This document shows, in pieces, positions 16,633 through 25,680 of a stretch of DNA of 34,235 nucleotides. Every line of letters begins with the position of its first letter. Positions within the stretch are counted from its first letter, which is position 1. The DNA is from Arhodomonas aquaeolei DSM 8974 (GTDB lineage: Bacteria; Pseudomonadota; Gammaproteobacteria; Nitrococcales; Nitrococcaceae). The notes under the pieces are model-generated. The model had not been told where the DNA came from. It searched no databases and worked only from the letters and a program-made list of their open reading frames with translations. The stretch covers positions 1-34,235 of the forward strand of contig NZ_KB894820.1 in assembly GCF_000374645.1 (NCBI RefSeq). Reading direction: 5' to 3'. The position numbers and the translations under genes were made by a program.

Positions 16633-18165
16633 TCAGCCCGCGCGCTCGACCTCGTAGCGCTGGGCCACGAGCTCGCGGCGCAGCACCTTGCCGACGGCGG
16701 ACTTGGGGATCTCCTCGAGGAAGACGTAGCGGCGCGGGCGCTTGAAGTTCGCCAGTCCGGACTCCAGGCAGTGGGTGTTCAGCGTCGCCTCGTCCACGTC
16801 ATCGCGGCGCTTGATGAAGGCGGTGACCACCGAGCCCCACTGCTCGTCCGGTAGCCCGGCGACCGCGACCTCCGCCACCGCCGGATGGGTGGAGAGCGCG
16901 TTCTCCACCTCCACGGGGCTGACGTTCTCGCCGCCGGTGATGATCAGGTCGTCCACGCGGCCGGTGACGAAAAGATCGCCTTCCTCGTCGAAATAGCCGG
17001 TATCGCCGGTGAAATACCAGCCATTTCGCAGGGCCTTCGCGTCCGCGTCCGGGCGGTTCCAGTAGCCCTCGAAGGACTCGTCGCCGGCGAGATCGGCGAT
17101 GATCTCGCCCTCCTCGCCCGCCGGCGCCGCGCGCTCCGGGTCGTCGGTGTCGATGGGCACCACCCGGATGCGCTGGTTGAGCGCGGCCCGCCCGGAGGAG
17201 CCGGGCTTGCTCGCGGCCCGCTGGTCGATGGTGAAGGTGTAGATCTCGGAGCTGCCGTAGTGGTTGACGAACAGCTGCGGCCGGAACGCGGCCTCCACGC
17301 GCTGCATCAGCCCGGCGCTCATGGGCGCCCCGGCGAAGCCGATCTTCTCCACGCTGGCCACACGCTCCGGCGAGAAGCCCTCGTGCTCGAGGAGCATGTG
17401 ATAGAGCGTGGGCACGAGGTACAGATTGGTGATGTCCTCGCGCTCGATGGCGTCCACGGTGGCCCCCGGGTCGAATCGCGGGATGCACACGAAGTGGCCG
17501 TCCACCAGGGCCATGGCGAGCAGCGAACGGACCCCCATGGTGTGGTAGAGCGGCATCACCCCGAGGGTGCACTCGCCCTGGCGGTAGAGGTTCTGGGCGA
17601 CGTGGGCGAGTGCGGCGGCACGCTCGGCACGATGGCGCCGCGGCACCCCCTTGGGCCGGCTGGTGGTGCCGGAGGTGTAGAGCATCAGCGAGGTGTCCTC
17701 GGCGCCGGCGCGCACCACCGTCGCCGGCGCCGGCGTGGCCGCCAGGGCCTCGAAGGTGCGCGCCTGCGGATCGTCGACCCCGGCCGTCACCACCCGCGGC
17801 AGCTCGCCGAGGCGGACGCAGTGACCCACAGCCTCCGCGGCGGAGTCGTCGTAGGCGATGGCGCTGACGTCCGCGTCGCGGATGCAGTAGTCGATCTCCT
17901 CCGGGGTGCTGCGCCAGTTGAGCGGCGTGACGATCACCCCGGCGCACTGGCAGGCCCAGTGCAGGGTCGCCATCTCCCAGCGGTTCTGCATCACCACCAG
18001 CAGCCGGTCGCCCTTGCCGACGCCGAGCCCGTCGAGCCCGTGGGCCACGGCCTGGATATACCCGAACCACTGCGCGTACGTCAGGCGCCGGGGTCCATCG
18101 CTGACCGCCACCGCGTCGGGACGGCGCTCCACCGTCGCGAGCAGGCTGCGTCCCAGGTCAAACAT
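16633..18165 (-). CDS. hmfD: aryl/heteroaryl acyl-CoA ligase, HmfD-like (2-furoyl-CoA synthetase candidate)
   Basis: A 510-residue ANL-superfamily adenylating enzyme that joins a carboxylate to CoA using ATP. The P-loop LYTSGTTSRPKG is at 162-173. The aromatic-ligase-like LGVMPLYHTMG, YGSSEIYTF, YFTGDTGYFD and hinge GRVDDLIITGGENVSPVE follow, and the catalytic lysine is K493 (PKSAVGKVLRREL). It resembles the 4-chlorobenzoate/benzoate CoA ligase branch rather than acetyl-CoA synthetases. ATG 18165 is chosen because homology starts at MFDLGRS; an in-frame ATG at 18423 would add 86 residues read from inside the 2Fe-2S gene. The start overlaps that gene's stop by 8 bp. The position after a Mo-hydroxylase trio fits furoate activation. 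Confidence 0.85.
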   Translation of the reverse strand: MFDLGRSLLATVERRPDAVAVSDGPRRLTYAQWFGYIQAVAHGLDGLGVGKGDRLLVVMQNRWEMATLHWACQCAGVIVTPLNWRSTPEEIDYCIRDADVSAIAYDDSAAEAVGHCVRLGELPRVVTAGVDDPQARTFEALAATPAPATVVRAGAEDTSLMLYTSGTTSRPKGVPRRHRAERAAALAHVAQNLYRQGECTLGVMPLYHTMGVRSLLAMALVDGHFVCIPRFDPGATVDAIEREDITNLYLVPTLYHMLLEHEGFSPERVASVEKIGFAGAPMSAGLMQRVEAAFRPQLFVNHYGSSEIYTFTIDQRAASKPGSSGRAALNQRIRVVPIDTDDPERAAPAGEEGEIIADLAGDESFEGYWNRPDADAKALRNGWYFTGDTGYFDEEGDLFVTGRVDDLIITGGENVSPVEVENALSTHPAVAEVAVAGLPDEQWGSVVTAFIKRRDDVDEATLNTHCLESGLANFKRPRRYVFLEEIPKSAVGKVLRRELVAQRYEVERAG

Positions 18166-18679
18166 CGTCTCGCTCCTCCTGCCGTTGTTCGCGCCGCTGT
18201 GCGGCGACTTCGAGGACGGCGCGCACGATGCCCGTGTACCCGGTGCACCGGCACAGGTGCCCGGAGAGCATGTCGCGCACCTGCGCCTCGCTCGGATCGC
18301 GCTCGCGGCCGAGGAAATCGGCGCACGAGTTGAGAATGCCCGCGGTGCAGAACCCACACTGCAGCGCGTGATGACGCCGGAAGGCGGCCTGCAGGTCGGA
18401 CAGCGGGCCGTCGTCGCCGGCAAGCCCCTCCACGGTGTCCACCCGCCGGCCGTCCGCCTGCACGGCGAGCATCAGGCACGCCCGGCTGGCCACGCCGTCC
18501 ACGCGCACCGTGCATGCCCCGCAGACACCGTGCTCGCAGCCCACGTGGGTGCCGGTGGCCCCCAGCTCGTGGCGCAGGAAGTCGCTCAGCAGGGTGCGCG
18601 GACGGGCATTGCCGCTGCGCTCGCGGCCGTTGAGCGTCAGGGTGACGCGATGGCTGTCGTTCGCCTCGATCTTCAGCAC
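18158..18679 (-). CDS. hmfC: molybdenum hydroxylase 2Fe-2S subunit, HmfC-like
   Basis: A 173-residue small subunit of the xanthine dehydrogenase family. The plant-type N-terminal cluster is C48, C53, C56 and C68 (CEHGVCGAC...C). The C-terminal helical cluster is C108, C111, C143 and C145 (CGFC...CRC), with GHLCRCTGYTGIV typical of the family. It passes electrons from the Mo centre to the FAD subunit. Length is normal with a short polar tail (EQRQEERDDV). It overlaps the FAD-subunit gene by 7 bp and the ligase gene by 8 bp, so all are in one translationally coupled operon. No Tat signal is visible, so the enzyme is probably cytoplasmic, consistent with a CoA-ester substrate. Confidence 0.92.
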   Translation of the reverse strand: MLKIEANDSHRVTLTLNGRERSGNARPRTLLSDFLRHELGATGTHVGCEHGVCGACTVRVDGVASRACLMLAVQADGRRVDTVEGLAGDDGPLSDLQAAFRRHHALQCGFCTAGILNSCADFLGRERDPSEAQVRDMLSGHLCRCTGYTGIVRAVLEVAAQRREQRQEERDDV

Positions 18680-19491
18680 GGCCGGGCCTCCGTGATCAGC
18701 TGCCGCCCCAGCTCGCGCACCAGCGTGCGCCGGTACGCGGCGGTGGCGTGGGCATCGTCCTCGGCCCCGAGGGCCCAGGCGAATTCGTTGAGGGCCTCGT
18801 CCAGGCCGTCACCGGCGGGCAGCGTGCGCACCACCGGCCGGTCGGCGACGCCGCCGACGCCGAGGTCCACCTGTTCGCCGCGAATCGCCGCGGCCAGGGC
18901 GACGATGGCGAAGTCGCCATGGCGCATCGCGACCTCGGTGAAGCGGTACTGCGTCTGCGCCTGCGCCAGCGGGAAACGCACCTCCGTGATCAGCTCGCCG
19001 GGGGCGCGGTCGGTGGTGAGCACGCCCTGGAAGAACGACGCCGCCGGCACCACGCGGGGCCGGCCGCGCCGGCCCTCCAGCACCACCTCGCCGCCCAGGG
19101 TCGCCAGGCACAGCGGCAGCTCGGCGCTGGGATCGGCATGGGCGACGGAGCCGCAGACGGTGCCGCGGTTACGGGTCTGGAAGTGCCCGACCCAGGGCAG
19201 GGCCTGCGCCACCAGCGGCACGCGCTCGGCGAGCCCCGGGTGGGCGGCGAGCTCCGCCTGGCGGGTGGCGGCGCCGACGCACAGGGCGCCGTCGCGCTCC
19301 TCGATGTAGTGGAGCTCGTCGATGCCGGTGATATCGATCACCAGCGCCGGCTCGGCCAGGCGCATGTTGAGCACCGCCATCAGGGACTGGCCGCCGGCGA
19401 GCACGCGGGCCTCGCCCTGCGCGCCGGCGAGCAGCTCGATCGCCTCGCGCCGGGTGGCCGGGCGGGCATAGTCGAACGCCGCGGGCTTCAT
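18673..19491 (-). CDS. hmfB: molybdenum hydroxylase FAD subunit, HmfB-like
   Basis: A 272-residue medium subunit with FAD_binding_5 and CO_deh_flav_C folds. FAD contacts are visible in AGGQSLMAVLNMRLAEP and in TRNRGTVCGSVAHADPSAELP. The second half (FRFTEVAMRHGDFAI-like string, then a small C-terminal domain) is complete. There is no 40-residue Cys-rich insertion of the kind that carries the extra 4Fe-4S cluster in 4-hydroxybenzoyl-CoA reductase, so this is an oxidising hydroxylase rather than that reductase. ATG 19491 overlaps the Mo-subunit stop (ATGA); the much longer frame upstream is a high-GC shadow of the Mo-subunit gene. Confidence 0.92.
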   Translation of the reverse strand: MKPAAFDYARPATRREAIELLAGAQGEARVLAGGQSLMAVLNMRLAEPALVIDITGIDELHYIEERDGALCVGAATRQAELAAHPGLAERVPLVAQALPWVGHFQTRNRGTVCGSVAHADPSAELPLCLATLGGEVVLEGRRGRPRVVPAASFFQGVLTTDRAPGELITEVRFPLAQAQTQYRFTEVAMRHGDFAIVALAAAIRGEQVDLGVGGVADRPVVRTLPAGDGLDEALNEFAWALGAEDDAHATAAYRRTLVRELGRQLITEARPC

Positions 19492-22484
19492 GAACGCCCT
19501 CCCCCGCGGCCGACGAGGCCGCGCAGCCGGTCCGCCAGACGCCGCCACCACGACGGCTGGCCACCGCCGAGCTCCGCGGCGAGGCGGGTGAAAATCTGGC
19601 CGATGATGACCCGCGCCGCCCCCTGGAGCATGCGCGCACCCACGGCCGCGACCTTGCCGCCGACGGCGGCCTCGTAGTCGTAGTCGAGCCGGGTGCCGCC
19701 GTCGTCGAGGGCGGTGAGACGCACCCGCGCGCTGCCCTCGGCGGACCCCATGGCGCTCTCGCCCACGCCGCTCAGCCGCAGCGAGTGCGGCGGGTCGAGC
19801 TCGCTCAGGGTGATTCGCGCCTCGTAGCGGGCGCGGATCATGCCCACGCCCACGGTGACGTCGGCGCGGTAGGCGTTCTCGCCGGTGGCCTCGAGCTCGT
19901 GGCAGCCCGGGATGATCGCGGCGAGGGTCGCCGGCTCGAGCATGCGGTGGAACACGGTCTCCGGCGGCGCCGGCATGGTCACCGAGTCGCTGGCGCGCAG
20001 CCCCGAGCCCCCGCCCCTGGGCGCGGCGGCGGGCTCCAGGCCGGCCGGCGGCTCCGGTTCGTCGATGCCGATCACGCCGCGCACCCGCGCCGGGGTGAGC
20101 GGCAGCTCGATGTCCGCGCGGCCGAGGGCGTCCGCCACGGCGTTGGCGATGCACACGGGCGTGGACATGTTGTTGCCCTCGCCCACGCCCTTGGCGCCCA
20201 GCGGCGTGAACGGCGACGGCGTCTCCATGTGCAGGATCACCGGCTCCGGCACCTCCATGGAGGTGGGGATGAGGTAGTCCGCCAGGGTGCCGGCGAGGAA
20301 GCTGCCGTCGTCGCCGTAGGCGAACTCCTCCATCAGCGCCGCGCCCAGGCCCTGGGCGAAGCCGCCGCGGACCTGGCCGTCCACGAGCTGCGGATTGAGG
20401 ATGCGCCCCGGGTCGTGGAGGGTGACGTAGCGGTCGATGCGCACTGCGCCGGTGACCGGGTCGATCTCCACGCCGCAGTAGTCGAACACGAAGCCGTAGC
20501 ACAGCGAGCTGTTGATGTGGTCGCCCTCGTCCGGGGCGGCGAGCTCCGGCGGGGTCCAGAACGCGGTCTCGCGCAGCCCGCCCGGCTCGCCCTCCGGGAG
20601 CGTGCCGGGGGCCCAGTGCACCGCGCCGGCGACGCGGTGGAAGGACATCGAGGCGCTACCGTCATCGGCGCCGGCGTGCACGCGCCCGCCGGCGAAACGC
20701 ACCGTCTCCGGGGCCACGCCCAGCGGCCCGGCGGCGATGCCGGCGAGGCGGTCACGCACCCGCGTGGCGGCCTTGTGCACGGCGCCGGCCACCGCGCCGG
20801 AGAAGCGGCTGGAATAGTTGCCCGAGGCGATGGACCAGGCGTCCTTCTGGGTGTCGAGCTCGACGTTCACCGTCACCGACTCGAAGGGCACGCCGAGCAC
20901 GTCCGCCACCACCTGGGCGGCGACGGTGCGGTGCCCCTGTCCCTGGGGCGTGGAGGAGACGTGCACGCTCACGGCGCCGAGGGGATCGACGCTCACGGTG
21001 GCGGTGCTCACCGCGCCGTTCTTGGGCCCGGCCTTGCGCCGCTCCTCCGGGGTCATCACGGTGGTGATGTAGCCCATGTTGGATATCGAGGGCTCAACCG
21101 CCGCGCAGAAACCGATGCCGTAGTAGCGGCCCTCCCGCCGGGCGGCGTCCCGGCGCTCGCGCAGCTCCGCCAGCCCGCCGTCGCGCTCGGCCAGCTCCAC
21201 CGCCGCCGGGTAGTCGCCGGAGTCGAGCAGCGAGCCCGCGGGGGCGCGGTACGGGAAGGCCTCCGGCGGCACCAGGTTGCGCCGGATCACCGTCAGCGGG
21301 TCGAGCCCCAGGGTCGCGGCGATGTGCTGCATCAGCCGCTCCAGGGCGTAGTAGACCTGGGGCCCGCCGAAGCCGCGGTTCAGCCCGGTGGGCGTCTTGT
21401 TGGTGAGCACCACGCGGTTGCGCACCGCGAGGTGGCGGATGTCGTAGGCACCGGTGAGGGTGCCGTGCATGCGGTAAAAGGTGGCCGGCTCGGGGGCGCG
21501 CAGGTAGGCGCCGCAGTCGTCGAGCTGGTCGTAGCGCAGTGCGGTGACGCGGCCCTCGGCGGTCACCGCCGCCTCGATGGTGGACACGCGGTTGGTCGCC
21601 GAGGAGGCGGCCTGGAGGTGCTCGAGGCGGTCCTCCACCCACTTCACCGGCGCCCCGGCCTTGCGGGCGGCCAGCGCCATGAGCACCACGTAGGGGAACA
21701 CGCCCTGCTTGATGCCGAAGCTGCCGCCGGAGTCCGCGGGGGTGCGCAGGCGCAGCCGCGGGGCCGGCACCTGTAGCGCCCGGGCCATGACCGAGTGCAG
21801 CGCGAACGGGCCCTGGAAGTTGGCGCTGACATCGTAGGCGCCGGCGGCGACGTCATAGCTCGCGAGCACGACATAGCACTCGATCGGGGTGCAGGAGTTG
21901 CGCGGGTAGCGCACCTTCAGGGAGACGTGATGGTCGGCGGCGGCGAAGGCGTCCTCGGGCTCGCCGTAGTGGAAGTGCCGCTCGCTGACGACGTTGCTGC
22001 CGACGCCCTCGTGGAGGACCGCTGCCTCCGGTGCGGCGGCGGCCTCCGCGTCCACCGCCGGGCTGAGGAGCCCGTAGTCGACGTCCACCAGCCCCAGGGC
22101 GTCCTCCGCGGCGTAGCGGTCCTCCGCGACCACCACCGCCACCGGCTCGCCCACGTAGCGCACCCGGTCCACGGCCAGGCACCAGTGCTCCATGGGCTCG
22201 CGCACGCCCACCGGGAACGGCGCCGCCCAGTTGCGGACGTCCTCGCCGGTGAGCACGGTGTGCACGCCGGAGACGGCAAGGGCGCGGGTGACATCCACGG
22301 AGCGGATGTCGGCGTGGGCGTGGGGCGAGCGCAGCACGGCCGCGTGCAGGGTCCCGGGCGGCACGGCGAGGTCATCGCCGTAGCGCCCGGCACCACGCAG
22401 CAGTGCGTCGTCCTCGACACGCTCGCGGGAGCGGCCGACCTCGCCCTGGGGCGCGGCGGCCGCCGGCTGTTCAAGTGCTTCCAT
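19488..22484 (-). CDS. hmfA: molybdenum hydroxylase large subunit fused to a CoxG/SRPBCC domain, HmfA-like (2-furoyl-CoA dehydrogenase candidate)
   Basis: A 998-residue Mo-cofactor subunit of the xanthine dehydrogenase family. Residues about 20-130 form the a/b-hammerhead domain. The Mo-binding part has SGGSFGIKQG, GLNRGFGGPQ and, near the end, LGAKGVGEGNN, in which the Glu of GVGE is the catalytic base. The AYRCSFR loop of true CO dehydrogenase is absent. After a Pro/Gly-rich linker (about 809-831), residues about 832-973 form a second domain like CoxG (IIPGCHELEATG...DPPHSLRLSGVG...AAVGGKVAAVGARM). CoxG is normally a separate membrane-associated accessory protein. First gene of operon 2; the GGAGGAGAGGG ribosome site abuts ATG 22484. 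Hydroxylation of 2-furoyl-CoA is inferred from gene order. Confidence 0.88.
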   Translation of the reverse strand: MEALEQPAAAAPQGEVGRSRERVEDDALLRGAGRYGDDLAVPPGTLHAAVLRSPHAHADIRSVDVTRALAVSGVHTVLTGEDVRNWAAPFPVGVREPMEHWCLAVDRVRYVGEPVAVVVAEDRYAAEDALGLVDVDYGLLSPAVDAEAAAAPEAAVLHEGVGSNVVSERHFHYGEPEDAFAAADHHVSLKVRYPRNSCTPIECYVVLASYDVAAGAYDVSANFQGPFALHSVMARALQVPAPRLRLRTPADSGGSFGIKQGVFPYVVLMALAARKAGAPVKWVEDRLEHLQAASSATNRVSTIEAAVTAEGRVTALRYDQLDDCGAYLRAPEPATFYRMHGTLTGAYDIRHLAVRNRVVLTNKTPTGLNRGFGGPQVYYALERLMQHIAATLGLDPLTVIRRNLVPPEAFPYRAPAGSLLDSGDYPAAVELAERDGGLAELRERRDAARREGRYYGIGFCAAVEPSISNMGYITTVMTPEERRKAGPKNGAVSTATVSVDPLGAVSVHVSSTPQGQGHRTVAAQVVADVLGVPFESVTVNVELDTQKDAWSIASGNYSSRFSGAVAGAVHKAATRVRDRLAGIAAGPLGVAPETVRFAGGRVHAGADDGSASMSFHRVAGAVHWAPGTLPEGEPGGLRETAFWTPPELAAPDEGDHINSSLCYGFVFDYCGVEIDPVTGAVRIDRYVTLHDPGRILNPQLVDGQVRGGFAQGLGAALMEEFAYGDDGSFLAGTLADYLIPTSMEVPEPVILHMETPSPFTPLGAKGVGEGNNMSTPVCIANAVADALGRADIELPLTPARVRGVIGIDEPEPPAGLEPAAAPRGGGSGLRASDSVTMPAPPETVFHRMLEPATLAAIIPGCHELEATGENAYRADVTVGVGMIRARYEARITLSELDPPHSLRLSGVGESAMGSAEGSARVRLTALDDGGTRLDYDYEAAVGGKVAAVGARMLQGAARVIIGQIFTRLAAELGGGQPSWWRRLADRLRGLVGRGGGRS

Positions 22485-22600
22485 CCCTCTCCTCCGGTGC
22501 CGTCACGGACTGTCTCGACGGCACACCCGGAGAGCGTACGGCGCCACCCCCGCCGGGGGCATTGCCGGCGGGCCTGCATATCTGCACCGGAGTCCGGACG

Positions 22601-22620
22601 TTTGCCCGAGAGTCTGAATC
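22601..22620 (-). promoter_or_regulatory. shared 20-bp element upstream of operon 2 (candidate AraC-regulator site)
   Basis: On the plus strand this reads TTTGCCCGAGAGTCTGAATC. The sequence at 34005-34024, upstream of dctP, is identical at 18 of 20 positions and in the same orientation relative to its gene. It lies about 117-136 bp above the hmfA ATG. A second GAGTC half-match occurs exactly 20 bp nearer the gene (22590-22594 versus 22610-22614), giving the tandem half-site spacing usual for AraC-family activators. Confidence 0.6.
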
Positions 22621-22645
22621 CGCGGGGTGCGGACGGCGGCAAGGC

Positions 22646-22671
22646 GGTGCCGGCCCCGCGGGGCCGGCACC
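22646..22671. terminator. 26-nt perfect palindrome after the TAXI permease gene
   Basis: The 26 bases are fully self-complementary around the core GCCGGCCCCGCGGGGCCGGC, starting 3 nt after the permease stop on the minus strand. No T-tract follows. It probably ends or stabilises the operon 1 transcript. The same 20-bp core recurs at 30914-30933. Confidence 0.5.
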
Positions 22672-22674
22672 GGT

Positions 22675-24585
22675 TCAGCCCCCGGCGGTATCCTCCGCCG
22701 CCGGGGGCGGTGACGGCAGCAGCCGCAAGGCCACGACCTGGGCCACCAGCAGGACCAGCCCGACGATCGCCGGCACCGTCGCGGGCAGCAGGCTCAGGAC
22801 CGCCCCCACGCCGAGCACCAGCCGCTCCAGCGGCCGCAGCCGGCGGCCGAGCCAGCCCGGCAGCAGCACCGCGAACGCGGAACAGGCCAACGCCACGCGG
22901 GCCACGGCCCAGGCCGTGGCACCGGCGCCGTCCCACAGCACCAGTGCCGGGTGCAGGGCGAAGGCGAACGGAATCACCAGCCCGGGCAGCGCCAGGTAGA
23001 ACGCCGCCCAGCCGGTCTCCCCGGGCTTCGACCCGGCCACCGTGGAGGCTGCGTACGCGGCCAGCGCCACCGGCGGCGTCACCATCGAAATAATGGAGAC
23101 GTAGAACACGAACAGGTGCGCCACCAGCGGTGCCACGTCGAGCTGCACCAGCGCCGGCGCCACCAGCACCGCGGCCATGACGTAGGCCGAGGTCGTGGGC
23201 ATGCCCGCCCCGAGCACCAGGCTGGCCAGCGCGGTGAGCCCGAGGGCGAGGTAGAGGTTGCCCTCGGAGAGGTGCACCACCAGCGCGGTGAACTTCGTCC
23301 CGAGCCCGGTGAAGGCGATCACCGCCACGATGATGCTGGCCACCGCACAGGGCAGTGCCACCGACAGCGCGCGCTCGCCGGTACGCACCAGCGCCTCCAG
23401 CAGCTCGATGGGCCGCTGGCGGGTGCTGCGGCGCAGCGACCCGACCACCACGGTGAGCGCGCAGGACTGCACCGCGGCGTCCGCCACCGAGAGCCCGGAG
23501 ACGATCGCGGTAGCGAGCCACACCAGGGGCACGAGCAGGTGCCAGCGCGCCTTCAGCGCGCCGCGCCAGTCACCGAGCTCATCGGCCCCCAGGGGCCGGA
23601 TGCCGTCCCGCCGGGCCCGGAAGTGCACCACCAGGAGAAGGCTCGCAAAGAACGCCAGCGCCGGCAGGATCGCCGCCAGGACCACGTCCTGGTAGGGGAT
23701 CTGGAGGAAGTTCGCCATGATGAAGGCGCCCGCGCCCATGACCGGCGGCAGGATCTGTCCGCCGGTGGAGGCCACCGCCTCCACCCCGGCGGCGAACGTC
23801 GCCGGGTAGCCGACCCGGCGCATCAGCGGGATGGTGAAGATGCCGGTGCTCATCACGTTGGCGACGGCGCTGCCGGAGACGCTGCCGGTGAGCGCCGAGG
23901 CCACCACCGAGGCCTTGGCCGGGCCGCCGGTCTGGCGGCCGGTGACCCGCATCGCCAGGTCGATGATGAGCTGGCCTCCGCCGTAGGCGTCGAACACCGC
24001 GGCAAAGAGGATGAAGTAGAACACGATCTCCGCGGACACCGCGGTGGGGATGCCGAACAGTCCCCGCTCGGTGAGCAGCAGCAGCTCCACGAAGGTGTCG
24101 AAGCCGGAGATGTTGTGACCGATGATCCCGGGGATGTATGCCCCCAGCAGCTGGTAGGCGATGAAGCCCACGCCGAGGGCGAACATGCCCGCCCCGGCGC
24201 GCCGCCGCAGCGCCTCCAGCAGCAGCACCACCGCCAGGCAGGCGAAGATGCGGTCGCCAGTAAGGACCGGGTCGAGCTGGACAATGCGCTGGTAGATGCG
24301 CTCCAGCTCCAGGGCCAGGTAGACCGGCGGCGTCAGCGCGAGCACGGCGAACAGCCGGTTGAGCCACAGCCGCCACGCGCGCCCGCCGTCCGGCGCGAGC
24401 AGGAACGCGAGCGAGGTCGCGAAGGCCACGTGGCCGGAGCGCCGGACCATCAGGTCCATGTCCGGCCACACGTAGATCGCGACCTGGAAGGCGGCCCAGG
24501 CGAGCGCCAGCAGCGCCGGCGGCGTGAGCAGTCGCCGCCAGCGCCCGGATTCGGGCGGGTGGCGGCTGTCGTCGTTGGCGGTCAT
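22675..24585 (-). CDS. TRAP transporter fused 4TM/12TM permease, TAXI type
   Basis: A 636-residue membrane protein in which the small (DctQ-like) and large (DctM-like) TRAP subunits are one chain, as is normal for TAXI-type TRAP systems. The N-terminal four or five hydrophobic segments occupy about the first 150 residues. The DctM part follows with [47 protein letters not shown] and [12 protein letters not shown] Pro/Ala-rich tail follows the last segment. It uses a cation gradient to import an organic acid delivered by the TAXI receptor encoded 35 nt upstream. It is the last gene of operon 1. Its ribosome site is weak, as expected for coupled translation. Confidence 0.9.
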   Translation of the reverse strand: MTANDDSRHPPESGRWRRLLTPPALLALAWAAFQVAIYVWPDMDLMVRRSGHVAFATSLAFLLAPDGGRAWRLWLNRLFAVLALTPPVYLALELERIYQRIVQLDPVLTGDRIFACLAVVLLLEALRRRAGAGMFALGVGFIAYQLLGAYIPGIIGHNISGFDTFVELLLLTERGLFGIPTAVSAEIVFYFILFAAVFDAYGGGQLIIDLAMRVTGRQTGGPAKASVVASALTGSVSGSAVANVMSTGIFTIPLMRRVGYPATFAAGVEAVASTGGQILPPVMGAGAFIMANFLQIPYQDVVLAAILPALAFFASLLLVVHFRARRDGIRPLGADELGDWRGALKARWHLLVPLVWLATAIVSGLSVADAAVQSCALTVVVGSLRRSTRQRPIELLEALVRTGERALSVALPCAVASIIVAVIAFTGLGTKFTALVVHLSEGNLYLALGLTALASLVLGAGMPTTSAYVMAAVLVAPALVQLDVAPLVAHLFVFYVSIISMVTPPVALAAYAASTVAGSKPGETGWAAFYLALPGLVIPFAFALHPALVLWDGAGATAWAVARVALACSAFAVLLPGWLGRRLRPLERLVLGVGAVLSLLPATVPAIVGLVLLVAQVVALRLLPSPPPAAEDTAGG

Positions 24586-24620
24586 GGGTCAGGCGCCCTT
24601 CGGGTCGGACCGGCGGAGGC

Positions 24621-25637
24621 TCACTCCAGCCACCCCTGCTCGCGGTAGTAGCGCTTCGCCCCGGGGTGCAGTGGCATCCCCAGGTTCTCCGCCCGCCACG
24701 CATCGCTGGCGCAGTCGAAGTCGGCAAGCGCCTTGTGCCCCGCGCGGAAGGCGTCCTGGTTCTCGCACACGGTCTTCACGATGGTGTAGGCGAGCTCGTC
24801 GGACATGTCCTTCGAGACCACCAGGCTGGTGGTGGTGCCGGGCAGCCGCAGCGCCTGGTCCTGGCCACGGAAGGCCCCGGGCTGGAGGGTGGCGGCCTGC
24901 CAGCCGTACTTCTCCTGGAGGGTGGCGAGGGTGTCGTCCCCGGGCTCGAGGAAGGTCACGTCGGTGGTCTCCGCGATCTCCGTGATCGCCGGGTGACCGC
25001 GGGTCATGACCTGGATGAACAGGTCCGTGCGCCCGGCGGGGAACGCGGACTTCACCGTGGAGAAGTCGGTGAAGGTGTAGCTGCCGCCGGCCTCGGCGAC
25101 GGCATCCTCGCCGGCACCGATCTCGCCGAGTACCTGCTCGCCGGCGTAGGAGCCGAAGCTGCCGCGGCGCAGCAGCATGATCCGCTTCTCCGGGCCGAGC
25201 TCGTCGACATAGCCGCTCAACGTGCCGGCCGCGTCCGGCCGGTTGGCGATCATGCCGAGGTAGTACTGGTCGAAGCCGCCCATGAGGGTACGCAGGTCGG
25301 TCTGCGGCGCATCGAACAGCTCCGAGCCCTCCCGCGCCCAGCGGTTGACCACGGCGAAGCTCAGGCCGATGTCCGCCTTGCCGCGGGCGACCAGCAGCGG
25401 GTTGGCGGTGCCGCCACCAAGCGGCGGCGTGTCGATCTGCGAGCCCTCGGGCAGGGCCTTGCGCAGCAGCTCGCCCAGGGTCACGCCGTAGACGTACCAG
25501 CTCGAGCCCTGGCGGAACGAGGCGACCCGCAGCTGCACCGGGTCCTTGAGCCCGGCGGCCGTGGCGGTGGTCGCCGTGGTGAACGACGAGGCCGCGATCA
25601 GCGCGGCCGCGGAGATGGCTGTCATCCAGCGTTTCAT
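24621..25637 (-). CDS. TAXI-family TRAP solute receptor
   Basis: A 338-residue periplasmic binding protein. The Sec signal peptide (MKRWMTAISAAALIAASSFT start, cleavage near TATAA) is followed by the NMT1/TAXI-like fold: QGSSWYVYGVTLGELL, DTPPLGGGTANPLLVARGKADIGLSFA, RRGSFGSYAGEQVL, and the family-typical end HPGAKRYYREQGWLE. ATG 25637 with a GGAGGGAAA ribosome site is chosen; an in-frame start 150 nt upstream would bury the signal peptide. The gene is directly followed by its fused permease. TAXI ligands in other systems include glutamate and other organic acids; here the context suggests a furan or other heteroaromatic acid. Confidence 0.92.
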   Translation of the reverse strand: MKRWMTAISAAALIAASSFTTATTATAAGLKDPVQLRVASFRQGSSWYVYGVTLGELLRKALPEGSQIDTPPLGGGTANPLLVARGKADIGLSFAVVNRWAREGSELFDAPQTDLRTLMGGFDQYYLGMIANRPDAAGTLSGYVDELGPEKRIMLLRRGSFGSYAGEQVLGEIGAGEDAVAEAGGSYTFTDFSTVKSAFPAGRTDLFIQVMTRGHPAITEIAETTDVTFLEPGDDTLATLQEKYGWQAATLQPGAFRGQDQALRLPGTTTSLVVSKDMSDELAYTIVKTVCENQDAFRAGHKALADFDCASDAWRAENLGMPLHPGAKRYYREQGWLE

Positions 25638-25680
25638 GGTGTTTCCCTCCGTCACAGTGTTATCCGCGTGCGGCCCGGCC

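Noticed and set aside
18158-22484. 4-hydroxybenzoyl-CoA reductase (HcrABC)
   Set aside because: The FAD subunit lacks the Cys-rich insertion holding the extra 4Fe-4S cluster, and no benzoyl-CoA ring-reduction genes are present.
19488-22484. Aerobic CO dehydrogenase (CoxL) because of the CoxG-like domain
   Set aside because: The AYRCSFR active-site loop is missing, and the neighbours are a CoA ligase and a hydratase, not coxDEF-type genes.
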